Of a stretch of 26,569 nt of DNA, positions 1 to 6,889 are shown one piece after another. Numbering within the stretch: the first letter of the stretch is position 1; each line of letters opens with the position of its first letter. The stretch covers positions 1 through 26,569 of the forward strand of contig DAOWHJ010000175.1 in assembly GCA_030641485.1 (NCBI GenBank), given 5' to 3'. This DNA is from Pseudomonadota bacterium (GTDB taxonomy: Bacteria; Desulfobacterota; Anaeroferrophillalia; Anaeroferrophillales; Tharpellaceae). The notes below the pieces were generated by a model, which was given only the letters and a program-made list of their open reading frames with translations, was not told where the DNA came from and searched no databases. The position numbers and the translations under genes are program-made.

Positions 1-103
1 CCGCTTTTGCAAGGGGAATGGGTTCTTTTTTCTTCTTGACAATGTCAATCATATCAGGAGGCTGTTCGAGAACGTCTTTTTTCCCCAGCTCGGTGTTATT
101 TTG
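1..103. repeat. Left arm of a ~100-bp inverted repeat (partner 268-370)
   Basis: The first 60 bases match the reverse complement of 311-370 exactly. From 60 to about 103 the match continues with substitutions (for example GGCTGTTCGAGAA against GGCTGCCCGAGAA). The arms are separated by about 165 bp holding two near-identical TAACTATTCAG-like words (104-114 and 136-146). The left boundary cannot be seen because the copy reaches the window edge. Confidence 0.85.
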
Positions 104-106
104 CAA
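1..106 (-). pseudogene. Fragment of an unrecognised ORF, running off the left edge
   Basis: On the minus strand the frame is open from 106 to the window edge, with the first ATG at 52. The reading after this ATG begins MIDIVKKKKEPIPLAKA. Positions 1-60 are identical in reverse complement to 311-370, and similarity continues to about 103 with scattered changes, so this is a second, inverted copy of the ORF fragment at 208-402. I do not recognise the protein. The lysine-rich start and the inverted duplication next to an insertion sequence suggest a piece of a mobile element gene, which is inference. Confidence 0.4.
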
Positions 107-207
107 CTATTCAGGTGCCCGCCATAAAGTCTTTGTAACTATTCAGCGTTAGTAAAAAAGCCCCGTATATTTAGTTGATTTCAGTAAATTCTGGGGATAT
201 AACCTGA

Positions 208-402
208 TTTCCCCAAGGAGGCTGTCCGAGAATAGAAATTTTTTCTCAGATCGAGGCATTATTTGAAAAAAATAACGAAGAGCTGAGGGAAAAGAGCATT
301 CTCGGGCAGCCTCCTGATATGATTGACATTGTCAAGAAGAAAAAAGAACCCATTCCCCTTGCAAAAGCGGCTATTTTATTTTTATCTTCCAGTACATGGT
401 AA
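208..402 (+). pseudogene. Second copy of the unrecognised ORF fragment
   Basis: This frame is open for 65 codons between a TGA at 205-207 and a TAA at 400-402. The only ATG is at 319, giving 27 residues that begin MIDIVKKKKEPIPLAKA. The upstream codons also look protein-like (acidic and leucine-rich, containing EALFEKNNEELREK) and match the paralogous copy on the minus strand at 1-106. The original gene may therefore have begun further upstream and be truncated here. It contains three copies of a GGAGGCTG(T/C)(T/C)CGAGAA word counting the left arm. No known family recognised. Confidence 0.35.
268..370. repeat. Right arm of the ~100-bp inverted repeat (partner 1-103)
   Basis: Reverse complement of 1-103; identical over 311-370 and diverging towards 268. 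Within it, 300-315 is also the inverted partner of 217-232 (GGAGGCTGTCCGAGAA against GGAGGCTGCCCGAGAA), so a 99-bp unit at 217-315 has its own terminal inverted repeats and could be a small non-autonomous element. Confidence 0.8.
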
Positions 403-404
403 GA

Positions 405-715
405 AGTGGGGTCAATAAGTAACGACGGTGATCAGTCTGATATTCGCGGGTTGAGTACCGCATGATTTGGCTTCGTCGCGGAGCTGCCTCAATCTAGCTA
501 CGGGAGTTTCAGTGTTTCCACCTATTCCTAGATAGGAGGCTCGAGGGTTCTCCTGACCGTGACCGCACTTCTTGCCATGCACTGGAAGTTTTGTCGATTA
601 AAAGGTTATTTTAAGAATGCCATTTATCTGTACAGATGGTAGCCGATTTGCCCTCGCCGAGAATGGCCTCTACACGGTACGTCGGAGGCGTGGGCAAAAT
701 TGGCGGCTTTTTTAT
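405..715 (-). other. Non-coding 3' flank of the IS110 transposase, possible bridge RNA region
   Basis: No convincing gene is present in these 311 bases. On either strand they can form hairpins: ATCTGTACAGAT (a perfect palindrome at 627-638), GCCTC/GAGGC at 666-670 and 685-689 around a 14-nt loop, and GGAG/CTCC near 535-553. IS110-family elements encode a bridge (seek) RNA in one non-coding flank; in the IS1111 group it lies 3' of the transposase. This long flank on the 3' side is the only place with room for it. The RNA itself is inferred from the family, not read from a matching sequence. Confidence 0.35.
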
Positions 716-1813
716 TTAAAGCTCTTGGGCGATAGCCCAAGAGAAACCTGCTATTTCTCTCGCTATTGCAGTTTTTATAAGATTTGCATTTTTCCCTCGT
801 GCAGCTAATTGTTGATATCGATTACAAAGTCTAACTTGAGCTTTCCAAGCTATAGTGCTAATTTTTTCGGGTACTCCTTCTTGGCGTTTACGTATTGCTC
901 TGCTAACCCTGGCTGGCAACCTGTAAGATTGGGCTGCTTCAACGAGAACCCTTCGAACATGACCATTTCCAGTTTTGGTAATTGACCCTCTTTTAACTTT
1001 TGGTCCAGATGAGCTTTCTGAAGGTACAAGCCCTAAATAAGCCATCATCTGAGATGGGGTTTCGAACCTTTTCAAATCACCCAATTCAGCGGCCAGGGTT
1101 GATGCTACAACAAGGGACACACCACGCATGGTCTGTAATGCAAGAATTAATGGATAAAGGCGACTTTCTTTTGATAACTCACTGATCTGAACGGTATGTC
1201 GCTTCACTTTTTTATCATTATCTTCAACGGTGTTAATATATTCCTGTAGTGTAAATTGTTGAGCAGGATGTTCCATGCTGATATCTGACAACCAATTAAA
1301 ACAGGCTGAAGACCACATAGTTTTACCAGTAAAAGAACGATTATGTCTAAGCAAAAAAGCATTTAATTGTTGCTTACTCTTACGCAAAGCCTTTTGTGCA
1401 TCATCCCGAGCTCTCACCAGGTCTCTTAATGCTTCATCTGCCTGATCCGGTACATATACCGGGGTCAGTTCGCCGGCTCTATGAAGGCGAGCAAGAGTTA
1501 GAGAGTCACGCCGGTCATTTTTGATTCGGTCTCCACTCTGACGAGGTATTTTGGAGGGTGCTATCACCGCACAATCGGTTCCGTTACCTTTTAGGTAACG
1601 GTAAATCGTATAACCACATGGCCCGGCTTCATAAACACATGAGAGCTCAGAACCATCACTTATGAGTTTTCTGAAAACCTTATCAAGTTGATCAGTGTTG
1701 TTGTCTATTCGACCCCAATACCGTGGATCATTTTCACGGCCTGAATCGGCTATAGAAATTACAATAGAATTCTTGTGGACATCAAGACCAACATACTTTA
1801 TATTCTTAACCAT
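716..1813 (-). CDS. IS110-family transposase (DEDD recombinase)
   Basis: This 365-residue protein is full length for the family. The N-terminal RuvC-like DEDD domain shows GLDVHK with the first Asp near residue 10, the YEAGPCGY glutamate motif near 62-69 and DRRDS near 99-103. The C-terminal domain carries GLVPSESSSG and KTGNGHVRR, where the catalytic serine resides in this family. The product cuts and rejoins DNA under guidance of an element-encoded bridge RNA. The ribosome binding site AAGGAGGT sits a few bases before the ATG, but it lies inside an inverted repeat (1814-1892). The last codons form a perfect 9-bp stem-loop (722-743). Nothing suggests the gene is broken, so the element may still be active. 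Confidence 0.93.
   Translation of the reverse strand: MVKNIKYVGLDVHKNSIVISIADSGRENDPRYWGRIDNNTDQLDKVFRKLISDGSELSCVYEAGPCGYTIYRYLKGNGTDCAVIAPSKIPRQSGDRIKNDRRDSLTLARLHRAGELTPVYVPDQADEALRDLVRARDDAQKALRKSKQQLNAFLLRHNRSFTGKTMWSSACFNWLSDISMEHPAQQFTLQEYINTVEDNDKKVKRHTVQISELSKESRLYPLILALQTMRGVSLVVASTLAAELGDLKRFETPSQMMAYLGLVPSESSSGPKVKRGSITKTGNGHVRRVLVEAAQSYRLPARVSRAIRKRQEGVPEKISTIAWKAQVRLCNRYQQLAARGKNANLIKTAIAREIAGFSWAIAQEL
722..743 (-). other. Perfect stem-loop inside the 3' end of the transposase gene
   Basis: CTCTTGGGC and GCCCAAGAG (9 bp) surround a 4-nt loop, overlapping the last codons (AIAQEL, stop). It is not followed by a T-run on either strand, so a rho-independent terminator is unlikely. 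It could mark the upstream edge of a 3' non-coding RNA or stabilise the transposase mRNA end. Confidence 0.5.
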
Positions 1814-1892
1814 GACCTACCTCCTTGGTTTTGGCTCTGGAATGAACCGTTATGGATTTTATTCTAACCCACGTTTGCAAGGATGGTAGGTC
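1814..1892 (-). promoter_or_regulatory. Inverted repeat that can sequester the transposase ribosome binding site
   Basis: GACCTACCTCCTTG at 1814-1827 pairs with CAAGGATGGTAGGTC at 1878-1892, 14 bp with one bulged base, around a loop of about 50 nt. In RNA reading leftward the proximal arm contains the AAGGAGGT ribosome binding site immediately before the transposase ATG at 1813. A transcript that starts outside the element (for example from glnA) would contain both arms and hide the site. This parallels the translational insulation known from IS200 and IS10; its operation here is inference. Confidence 0.55.
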
Positions 1893-1953
1893 TTTTCTTG
1901 TTTAACTGTCAATCATAATATCTAGGGCTATCAATCAGAATGTAAACTTAATT

Positions 1954-3279
1954 CTAGTAAAGTGAAAGGTACTCTTCGAGTTCCCAGTCGGTAACCGCAG
2001 TGCGATACTTATCCCACTCACTCTGCTTACAGGCGACATATTTCTCATAGATGTGCTCACCAAGGGTTTCAAGAGAAATCGGGTTTGCCTGGAAGGCCAC
2101 GATAGCCTCTTCAAGTGAAGCAGGCATACTGTCGATACCAGCAGCCTCTTTTTCGGCCGGGGTCATATCGAAGATATTAACATTTACCGGGGCCGGAGTT
2201 TCGAGGTTGTTCTTAATCCCGTCAAGGCCACAGTTAAGCATCATAGCAAAGGCAAGATAGGGATTGCAGGTCGGATCTGGGCAACGCACTTCAACCCGAG
2301 TACCAAGCCCACGCGAAGCCGGGATCCGTACCAGAGCGCTACGGTTACTGGCTGACCAGGCGACATAAACCGGAGCTTCATAACCAGGAACCAGACGTTT
2401 GTAAGAGTTGACCAAGGGATTGGTAACTGCGGCAAATGCACGAGCATTTTTATTGATACCGGCGATATACTGGTATGCGATTTTGCTAAGTTCCAATTCG
2501 CCATCAGCATCGAAGAAAACATTATTGCCATCGAGATCGAAAAGTGACTGGTTAGTATGCATTCCAGAACCATTAATTCCGAAAACCGGTTTCGGCATAA
2601 AAGTCGCGTGCAAACCATAAGATTTTGCCACGGTCTTAACGACCCACTTGAAAGTTACGGTATTATCAGCGGCAGTAAGTGCATTGGCATATTTAAAGTT
2701 AATCTCATGCTGACCTTCAGCAACTTCGTGGTGTGATGCCTCAATCTCATAGCCCATCTTTTCTAAGGTGTCGATGATCTCGCGACGACACTCAATGCCA
2801 TCATCTTCTGCATCAACACTGAAATAGCCGGCATTATCATGAGTGATTGTTGTCGGGCCATACTCATCGGTCTCAAAAAGAAAGAACTCACACTCGGTAC
2901 CAACGTTCATAGTGTAACCCATCTTCTCAGCATCAGCCATAACCCGTTTCAGGTTCACCCGAGGACAACCTGCAAATGGAGTGCCGTCAGACTTATGAAT
3001 ATCACAGATGATTCTGGCAGTCGAAACCCCATCTTTATTGCGCCAAGGCATAACACAAAAGGTGTCATAGTCAGGAACGAGGAACATATCTGACTCCTGA
3101 ATCCGGACAAAGCCGTCAATAGAGGAACCATCAAACATCATCTGCCCATCAAGCGCTTTCTTTAGCTGAGACAGCGGTATTGCAATATTCTTCATGATGC
3201 CGAAGATATCAACGAATTGGAGGCGAAAAAAGCGAACATTTTGCTCTTCAACAATTTTTAGAATCTCTTCTCTGGTCAT
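1954..3279 (-). CDS. glnA: Glutamine synthetase, type I (alpha subtype)
   Basis: The enzyme makes glutamine from glutamate, ammonia and ATP in the cytoplasm. The 441-residue length is that of the I-alpha form (Bacillus-like) rather than the ~470-residue adenylylated I-beta form. Visible landmarks are MFDGSSIDGFVRIQESDM (residues 48-65), the GTECEFFLF metal-site region, SHHEVAEGQHEINFKYA, HATFMPKPVFGINGSGMH, and NRSALVRIPASRG. Arg59 lies in VRIQESDM at the position of B. subtilis Arg62, the residue linked to feedback inhibition, so glutamine feedback is likely. The start is supported by AAAGGAG seven bases upstream. It is the last gene of the nitrogen block, about 180 bp after the Rh-type transporter gene, and is followed by the insertion sequence. 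Confidence 0.97.
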   Translation of the reverse strand: MTREEILKIVEEQNVRFFRLQFVDIFGIMKNIAIPLSQLKKALDGQMMFDGSSIDGFVRIQESDMFLVPDYDTFCVMPWRNKDGVSTARIICDIHKSDGTPFAGCPRVNLKRVMADAEKMGYTMNVGTECEFFLFETDEYGPTTITHDNAGYFSVDAEDDGIECRREIIDTLEKMGYEIEASHHEVAEGQHEINFKYANALTAADNTVTFKWVVKTVAKSYGLHATFMPKPVFGINGSGMHTNQSLFDLDGNNVFFDADGELELSKIAYQYIAGINKNARAFAAVTNPLVNSYKRLVPGYEAPVYVAWSASNRSALVRIPASRGLGTRVEVRCPDPTCNPYLAFAMMLNCGLDGIKNNLETPAPVNVNIFDMTPAEKEAAGIDSMPASLEEAIVAFQANPISLETLGEHIYEKYVACKQSEWDKYRTAVTDWELEEYLSLY

Positions 3280-3423
3280 ACTACTACTCCTTTAAGGACA
3301 ATTATCCAGCTAGGCTGGGTTAGAAAGATTGGCTCCCGGTCAGATATAGACAAAATCAAACATCCGCCATTAACCATAAATTGACAAATTAATCAAGGCT
3401 GTCTTGAAACAATCAGACTTCAA

Positions 3424-3443
3424 CTAACGACTCCAGTCGTTAG
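3424..3443 (-). terminator. Strong stem-loop between the Rh transporter gene and glnA
   Basis: CTAACGAC and GTCGTTAG pair perfectly (8 bp) around TCCA, 18 nt beyond the stop codon of the Rh gene. The T-run is poor on the minus strand, so it may only slow transcription or protect the mRNA end, leaving glnA partly coupled to the genes upstream. Confidence 0.4.
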
Positions 3444-3460
3444 CAAAAATCACAAAAACA

Positions 3461-4618
3461 TTACAGTTCAAACTCATCAACATCATCATAGGCAAGTTTT
3501 TTTCGACCAAGCATTGCAACAATTTTTCCGACAATAAATCCGCCTAAAGCAGCCACCACAATCGTAATACAGATACCAACGATCTGGCTGCCCTTATTCA
3601 CAGGCCATCGACGATAAAGATTGCTGACAAGCCCCCTAAAAGTCCGGGCATACCGTGCAGGTTCATAACTCCACAAGTATCAATGCCATTAAGCAGAGCT
3701 TCAATCTTGCTCTGCAAAACCGCGAAGCCAAAGGTCGAGAGCGCGCCGGCCAAGATGCCAATGATAAAAGCTTGCGGGAAACTTGCCAGATCACAGACCG
3801 AACCGATCGCGACCCCGCCAGCCAATGCCGCATTGGCAATATCGGCTGCGCAGATTTTTCCGCGCAAGGAAATTGAGGCAAAATAGGTGGCAATTGTTGC
3901 TCCGGATAGAGCCAAAATGACATTGATTGCAGTGTGAGGAACAAGTTCAGGGGCAACCAGAGCGGCACAGAAACTGGGCCAAAACAACCAGAGAATCATA
4001 CTCCCAAGCAATGAGAAACGATCGCTGGTGAAATCTGCTTCAACCGGCAGCCCGACCTCTTCCTTGGTCGTCATTGTCATTATCACCCCAAGCCCGAAGA
4101 TGGCACCAAAAGCGTGAATAACAATTGAACCACCAGTATCAACAAACGCCCCCTTAGCTATCAAACCAAAACCGTTATCAAGCAAAATCCATTCGTTAAA
4201 TGCATAGCAAGGTATAAAGAGCAGGCCAAGAAAAATATACTGACCCATTTTCAGCCGACCTAGAGGGGCTCCGGCACAGATCAACAGGCTTGCCGCGGCA
4301 AATTCAGCCAGAATCAGACTATCAATTTCAGAGCCGGAACCACCCAAAATACCTAAACTATCCTTATAAGATTTACAACGGAATCGCAACACTGACCAAA
4401 AGATAGGTTGCGGTCACGGCTGAGCGACCATATTTTTTAACAAAGACCATCAAAAAACCGAAACCCGCCAGAAGCATTGCCATGATATGGATTGCCCGAT
4501 TGTATTTCTGGACATCGACAACATGATCTAGTTCGGTAGCACCGACAACACCTGCAAACAGAAGCAGAATTGCCAGCAACAAAAGTAATTGTAACAATGT
4601 GTTGGTGGTTTTATTCAT
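3461..4618 (-). pseudogene. Rh-type ammonium transporter gene with two compensating frameshifts
   Basis: Three adjoining reading segments make up one Rhesus-protein-like channel of about 385 codons. Segment one (4618 to about 4380) starts MNKTTNTLL after AAGGAGA and carries FGFLMVFVKKYG. Segment two (to about 3600) holds SLILAEFAAASLLICAGAPLG, IHAFGAIFGLGV and MNLHGMPGLLGGL, with both pore histidines. Segment three ends with GGFIVGKIVAMLG and an acidic tail. A +1 shift near 4380 is undone by a -1 shift near 3600, so first and last segments share a frame. Each segment is well preserved, so the damage is recent, or the sequence has two base errors. Homologues move ammonia or CO2 across the inner membrane. 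It follows the P-II gene closely, a typical place for an ammonium channel. Confidence 0.8.
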
Positions 4619-4694
4619 AAAAAAACGATATCTCCTTAATACAGCAACAGTTAAACCCGTTGCAATCAAATAATACTAGAAAGTCGGGTTACAA

Positions 4695-5051
4695 TCATAT
4701 CGCCTGGCTATCACTCTCTTCGGTGCGAATGCGGATACAACGCTTTAGCTCAGTAACAAAGATCTTACCGTCACCAATGCGGCCACCATCATGTTTGGCA
4801 GACTTTAAAATCGCTGCAATCGCAATATCAACAAACTCGTCGTTACAAGCAATGTCCATCCTGACCTTGGGGATCAGATTGGGAATCACCTTCTGCCCAC
4901 GATAAAGACGCTCACTGGCATGCTGCTGCGATTGATGTTGACCGTGACCGGTGACCCGGCTGGTAGTAAGCCGGGAAATCCCGGCCGCAACCAACGCTTC
5001 ACGAACGTCATCAAGCTTATCCGGCTGAATTATTGCTGTTACAAGTTGCAT
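4695..5051 (-). CDS. P-II family nitrogen regulatory protein
   Basis: P-II trimers sense 2-oxoglutarate and ATP/ADP and plug AmtB-type channels or control other nitrogen proteins. The 118-residue protein has the family landmarks: IIQPDKLDDVREAL at the start, LYRG in the T-loop with the modifiable tyrosine, IGDGKIFV (B-loop) and RIRTEESDSQAI (C-loop). The T-loop is unusual: the stretch between GHG and LYRG is 11 residues (Gln/His/Ser rich) against 7 in E. coli GlnB, and two extra residues precede IGDGKIFV. The start has GGGGAG eight bases before the ATG. The gene lies between amtB and the Rh-type gene, 76 bp after amtB, so it is a GlnK-like partner of one or both channels. It is close to but not clearly GlnB or GlnK. 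Confidence 0.92.
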   Translation of the reverse strand: MQLVTAIIQPDKLDDVREALVAAGISRLTTSRVTGHGQHQSQQHASERLYRGQKVIPNLIPKVRMDIACNDEFVDIAIAAILKSAKHDGGRIGDGKIFVTELKRCIRIRTEESDSQAI

Positions 5052-5127
5052 ATTTCGTCTCCCCTCTATAATCAGACTCCATATTCCTTACCTTGTCAAA
5101 AAGATAAGCTAGGGAACCCGCAATTCA

Positions 5128-6492
5128 CTAATTGAGATTTGTCAGCCCATAACCATGCTCTCCGTGGAGAACATGGTCCATACCTGACTTTTCATCACTT
5201 TCTGACAAGCGAAAACCGACCGTCTTATCGACCAAGACAACCAAAATGCCGCTCACAACTGCGGTATATAGAATAGTTGCCGCCACCGCCTTAAATTGGA
5301 CAACAAACTGCTGCATCACACTCCAGGAACCACCGACATTTGCCGCCGCATCATGCATCCAGCTATCCCGAATAAAAAAGACTAGGATCAGCGCGCCAAA
5401 AATACCAGCAACCCCATGGATCCCAAAAGCATCAAGGCTGTCATCATAGCCAAGTTTCTCCTTAACAAAGAGCCCAGCATAACAAACTAAAGAAGCCGCC
5501 ATCCCCATAAAGATCGCACCACCAGGTTTCACAACGCCAGCAGCCGGGGTAATCACAACCAATCCTGAAAGGATTCCACTGACAATCCCCAAGGTTGTGG
5601 CCTTACCCAAGTGAATCGACTCAACAATCAGCCAAGCCACCGCCCCGGCAGCCCCGGCAGCCTGAGTCACAGCTAAGGCCCGGGCCGTATCAAGACCACT
5701 GGAAACGGCACTACCTGCATTAAAACCAAACCAACCAACCCACAACAATCCGGCTCCCATCAAAGTCATAACTAAATTATTAGGGTGCATCGCCGTTCTC
5801 GGGTAACCGCGCCTACAGCCAATATAAAAGGCTGCGACCAAGCCGCTGATTCCGGCAGAGATATGAACAACAGTTCCGCCAGCAAAATCGATTGCCCCAT
5901 CGGCACCCAAGTTAAAGATCCAGCCATCTTCGGCCCAAACCCAGTGACAGAGCGGATTGTAAACCAATATAGTCCAGAGTGCTATATAGATACAGTAACC
6001 ACGAAAACTCACCCGCTCGGCAAAGGCACCGGCAATCAGGGCCGGGGTAATAATTGCAAATTTCCCTTGAAACATGGCAAACACATATTCCGGAACCCCG
6101 ACATCAAGAATGACATCATCAATCCCCTGCAGCATAAAATAGTCAGGGTTCCAACCACACCAGCCGCCCAAGACACCCTTACCAAATGACATGGAATAAC
6201 CTAACACAACCCACAGCACCCCGATAATCCCCATCGCGGCAAAGCTGTGCATCATCGTCCCCAAAACATTCTTGGTCCGTACCAAACCACCATAAAACAT
6301 CGCCAATCCCGGAACCATCAGTAAAACCAGGGCGGTCGAGGTCAACATCCAAGCCGTAGTTCCAGTATCAATCGCAGGCTGAGTTTCACCAGCCCAAAGG
6401 GTTGATGCTGACAAAAACAGCACCCCTAACACCGGCAAGAGCGTTAACCATCGACGATTACAATTAGTTCGATTTACACCTACATCATTCAT
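5128..6492 (-). CDS. amt: AmtB-type ammonium transporter
   Basis: A 454-residue inner-membrane ammonium channel with an N-terminal signal-like segment (LTLLPVLGVLFLSASTLWA) followed by eleven predicted membrane spans. Family marks are FYGGLVRTKNVL, GAFAERVSFRGY, the pore histidines in FAGGTVVHISAGISGL and FGIHGVAGIFGAL, and a cytoplasmic tail. I place the start at 6492 (MNDVGVN), which has GGAG six bases upstream. The open frame extends to 6564, but that would run through the sigma-54 promoter at 6532-6547. It is the first gene of the amt, P-II, Rh unit, and the sigma-54 promoter plus a neighbouring NifA-family activator predict induction under nitrogen limitation. Confidence 0.96.
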   Translation of the reverse strand: MNDVGVNRTNCNRRWLTLLPVLGVLFLSASTLWAGETQPAIDTGTTAWMLTSTALVLLMVPGLAMFYGGLVRTKNVLGTMMHSFAAMGIIGVLWVVLGYSMSFGKGVLGGWCGWNPDYFMLQGIDDVILDVGVPEYVFAMFQGKFAIITPALIAGAFAERVSFRGYCIYIALWTILVYNPLCHWVWAEDGWIFNLGADGAIDFAGGTVVHISAGISGLVAAFYIGCRRGYPRTAMHPNNLVMTLMGAGLLWVGWFGFNAGSAVSSGLDTARALAVTQAAGAAGAVAWLIVESIHLGKATTLGIVSGILSGLVVITPAAGVVKPGGAIFMGMAASLVCYAGLFVKEKLGYDDSLDAFGIHGVAGIFGALILVFFIRDSWMHDAAANVGGSWSVMQQFVVQFKAVAATILYTAVVSGILVVLVDKTVGFRLSESDEKSGMDHVLHGEHGYGLTNLN

Positions 6493-6531
6493 ACAAATCT
6501 CCACAATTTTTTTACATTTGCGGAGGGCTAA

Positions 6532-6547
6532 TGCAGGGGCCATGCCA
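6532..6547 (-). promoter_or_regulatory. Sigma-54 (-24/-12) promoter of amt
   Basis: The minus strand reads TGGCATGGCCCCTGCA, against the consensus TGGCAC-N5-TTGCA: GG at -24 and GC at -12 are both present with exact spacing. Transcription would begin near 6520, about 28 nt before the chosen ATG. I could not find a clear TGT-N10-ACA NifA site upstream. Confidence 0.8.
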
Positions 6548-6638
6548 AAGCAACTCTTTCCCAAAAAATAGAGCCAAATTGCCGTCCTGGTTGATTATTA
6601 ATCCATAAACCCAGAAAATACGAACCTCAAGAAACAGA

Positions 6639-6666
6639 AAAAGCGATACATTATCGTATCGCTTTT
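6639..6666 (-). terminator. Rho-independent terminator
   Basis: AAAAGCGATAC and GTATCGCTTTT (11 bp, six-base loop) are followed on the minus strand by a T-rich run. It separates the DUF166-activator pair from the amt promoter. The remaining intergenic DNA, 6667-6889, is AT-rich and shows only short palindromes such as TACATTTTTGTA. Confidence 0.8.
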
Positions 6667-6889
6667 CAAAAAACAAACACCCGAGCAACAGAAACTTAAA
6701 AGCTTGACCACCAACAAAAAAGCTACAACTTCAAACACTTACAATATTGATACAATTTTGTTTAATCAAGAGACCGGCAACTCTACATTTTTGTACCGAT
6801 AGCTAACAAAAAACAATCAGAAGCCTAATTCATGCTCGAAAGAGCAAAGCTTTCACTCCCAACGAAAGCACCCTCGAGATAAACCACCA

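Larger units (their letters stand above)
405..1892 (-). mobile_element. IS110-family insertion sequence (ends approximate)
   Basis: The element contains an intact IS110-family transposase at 716-1813, flanked on its 3' side by about 310 nt of non-coding DNA and on its 5' side by a short inverted repeat ending at 1892. Elements of this family often lack terminal inverted repeats and target duplications, so the exact ends cannot be fixed from one copy. The word GTCAAT occurs near both candidate ends (411-416 and about 1909-1914) and could mark the insertion core, but this is weak. The insertion sits directly downstream of glnA, in the same orientation. Confidence 0.65.

Noticed and set aside
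617..808. 63-residue ORF on the plus strand beside the transposase
   Set aside because: It overlaps the transposase end on the opposite strand and the hairpin-rich IS flank, and has no family likeness.
3598..3600. TGA ending the middle segment of the Rh gene as a second selenocysteine codon
   Set aside because: The conserved C-terminal part continues in a different frame, so reading the TGA through does not restore the protein. A frameshift explains it better.
5153..5176. Inverted repeat CCATGCTCTCC/GGAGAACATGG as a terminator after amt
   Set aside because: It lies within the amt coding sequence near its end and has no T-run.
6548..6889. NifA upstream activator site (TGT-N10-ACA)
   Set aside because: The closest candidate (TGTACCGATAGCTAACA) has 11 instead of 10 bases between the half-sites.
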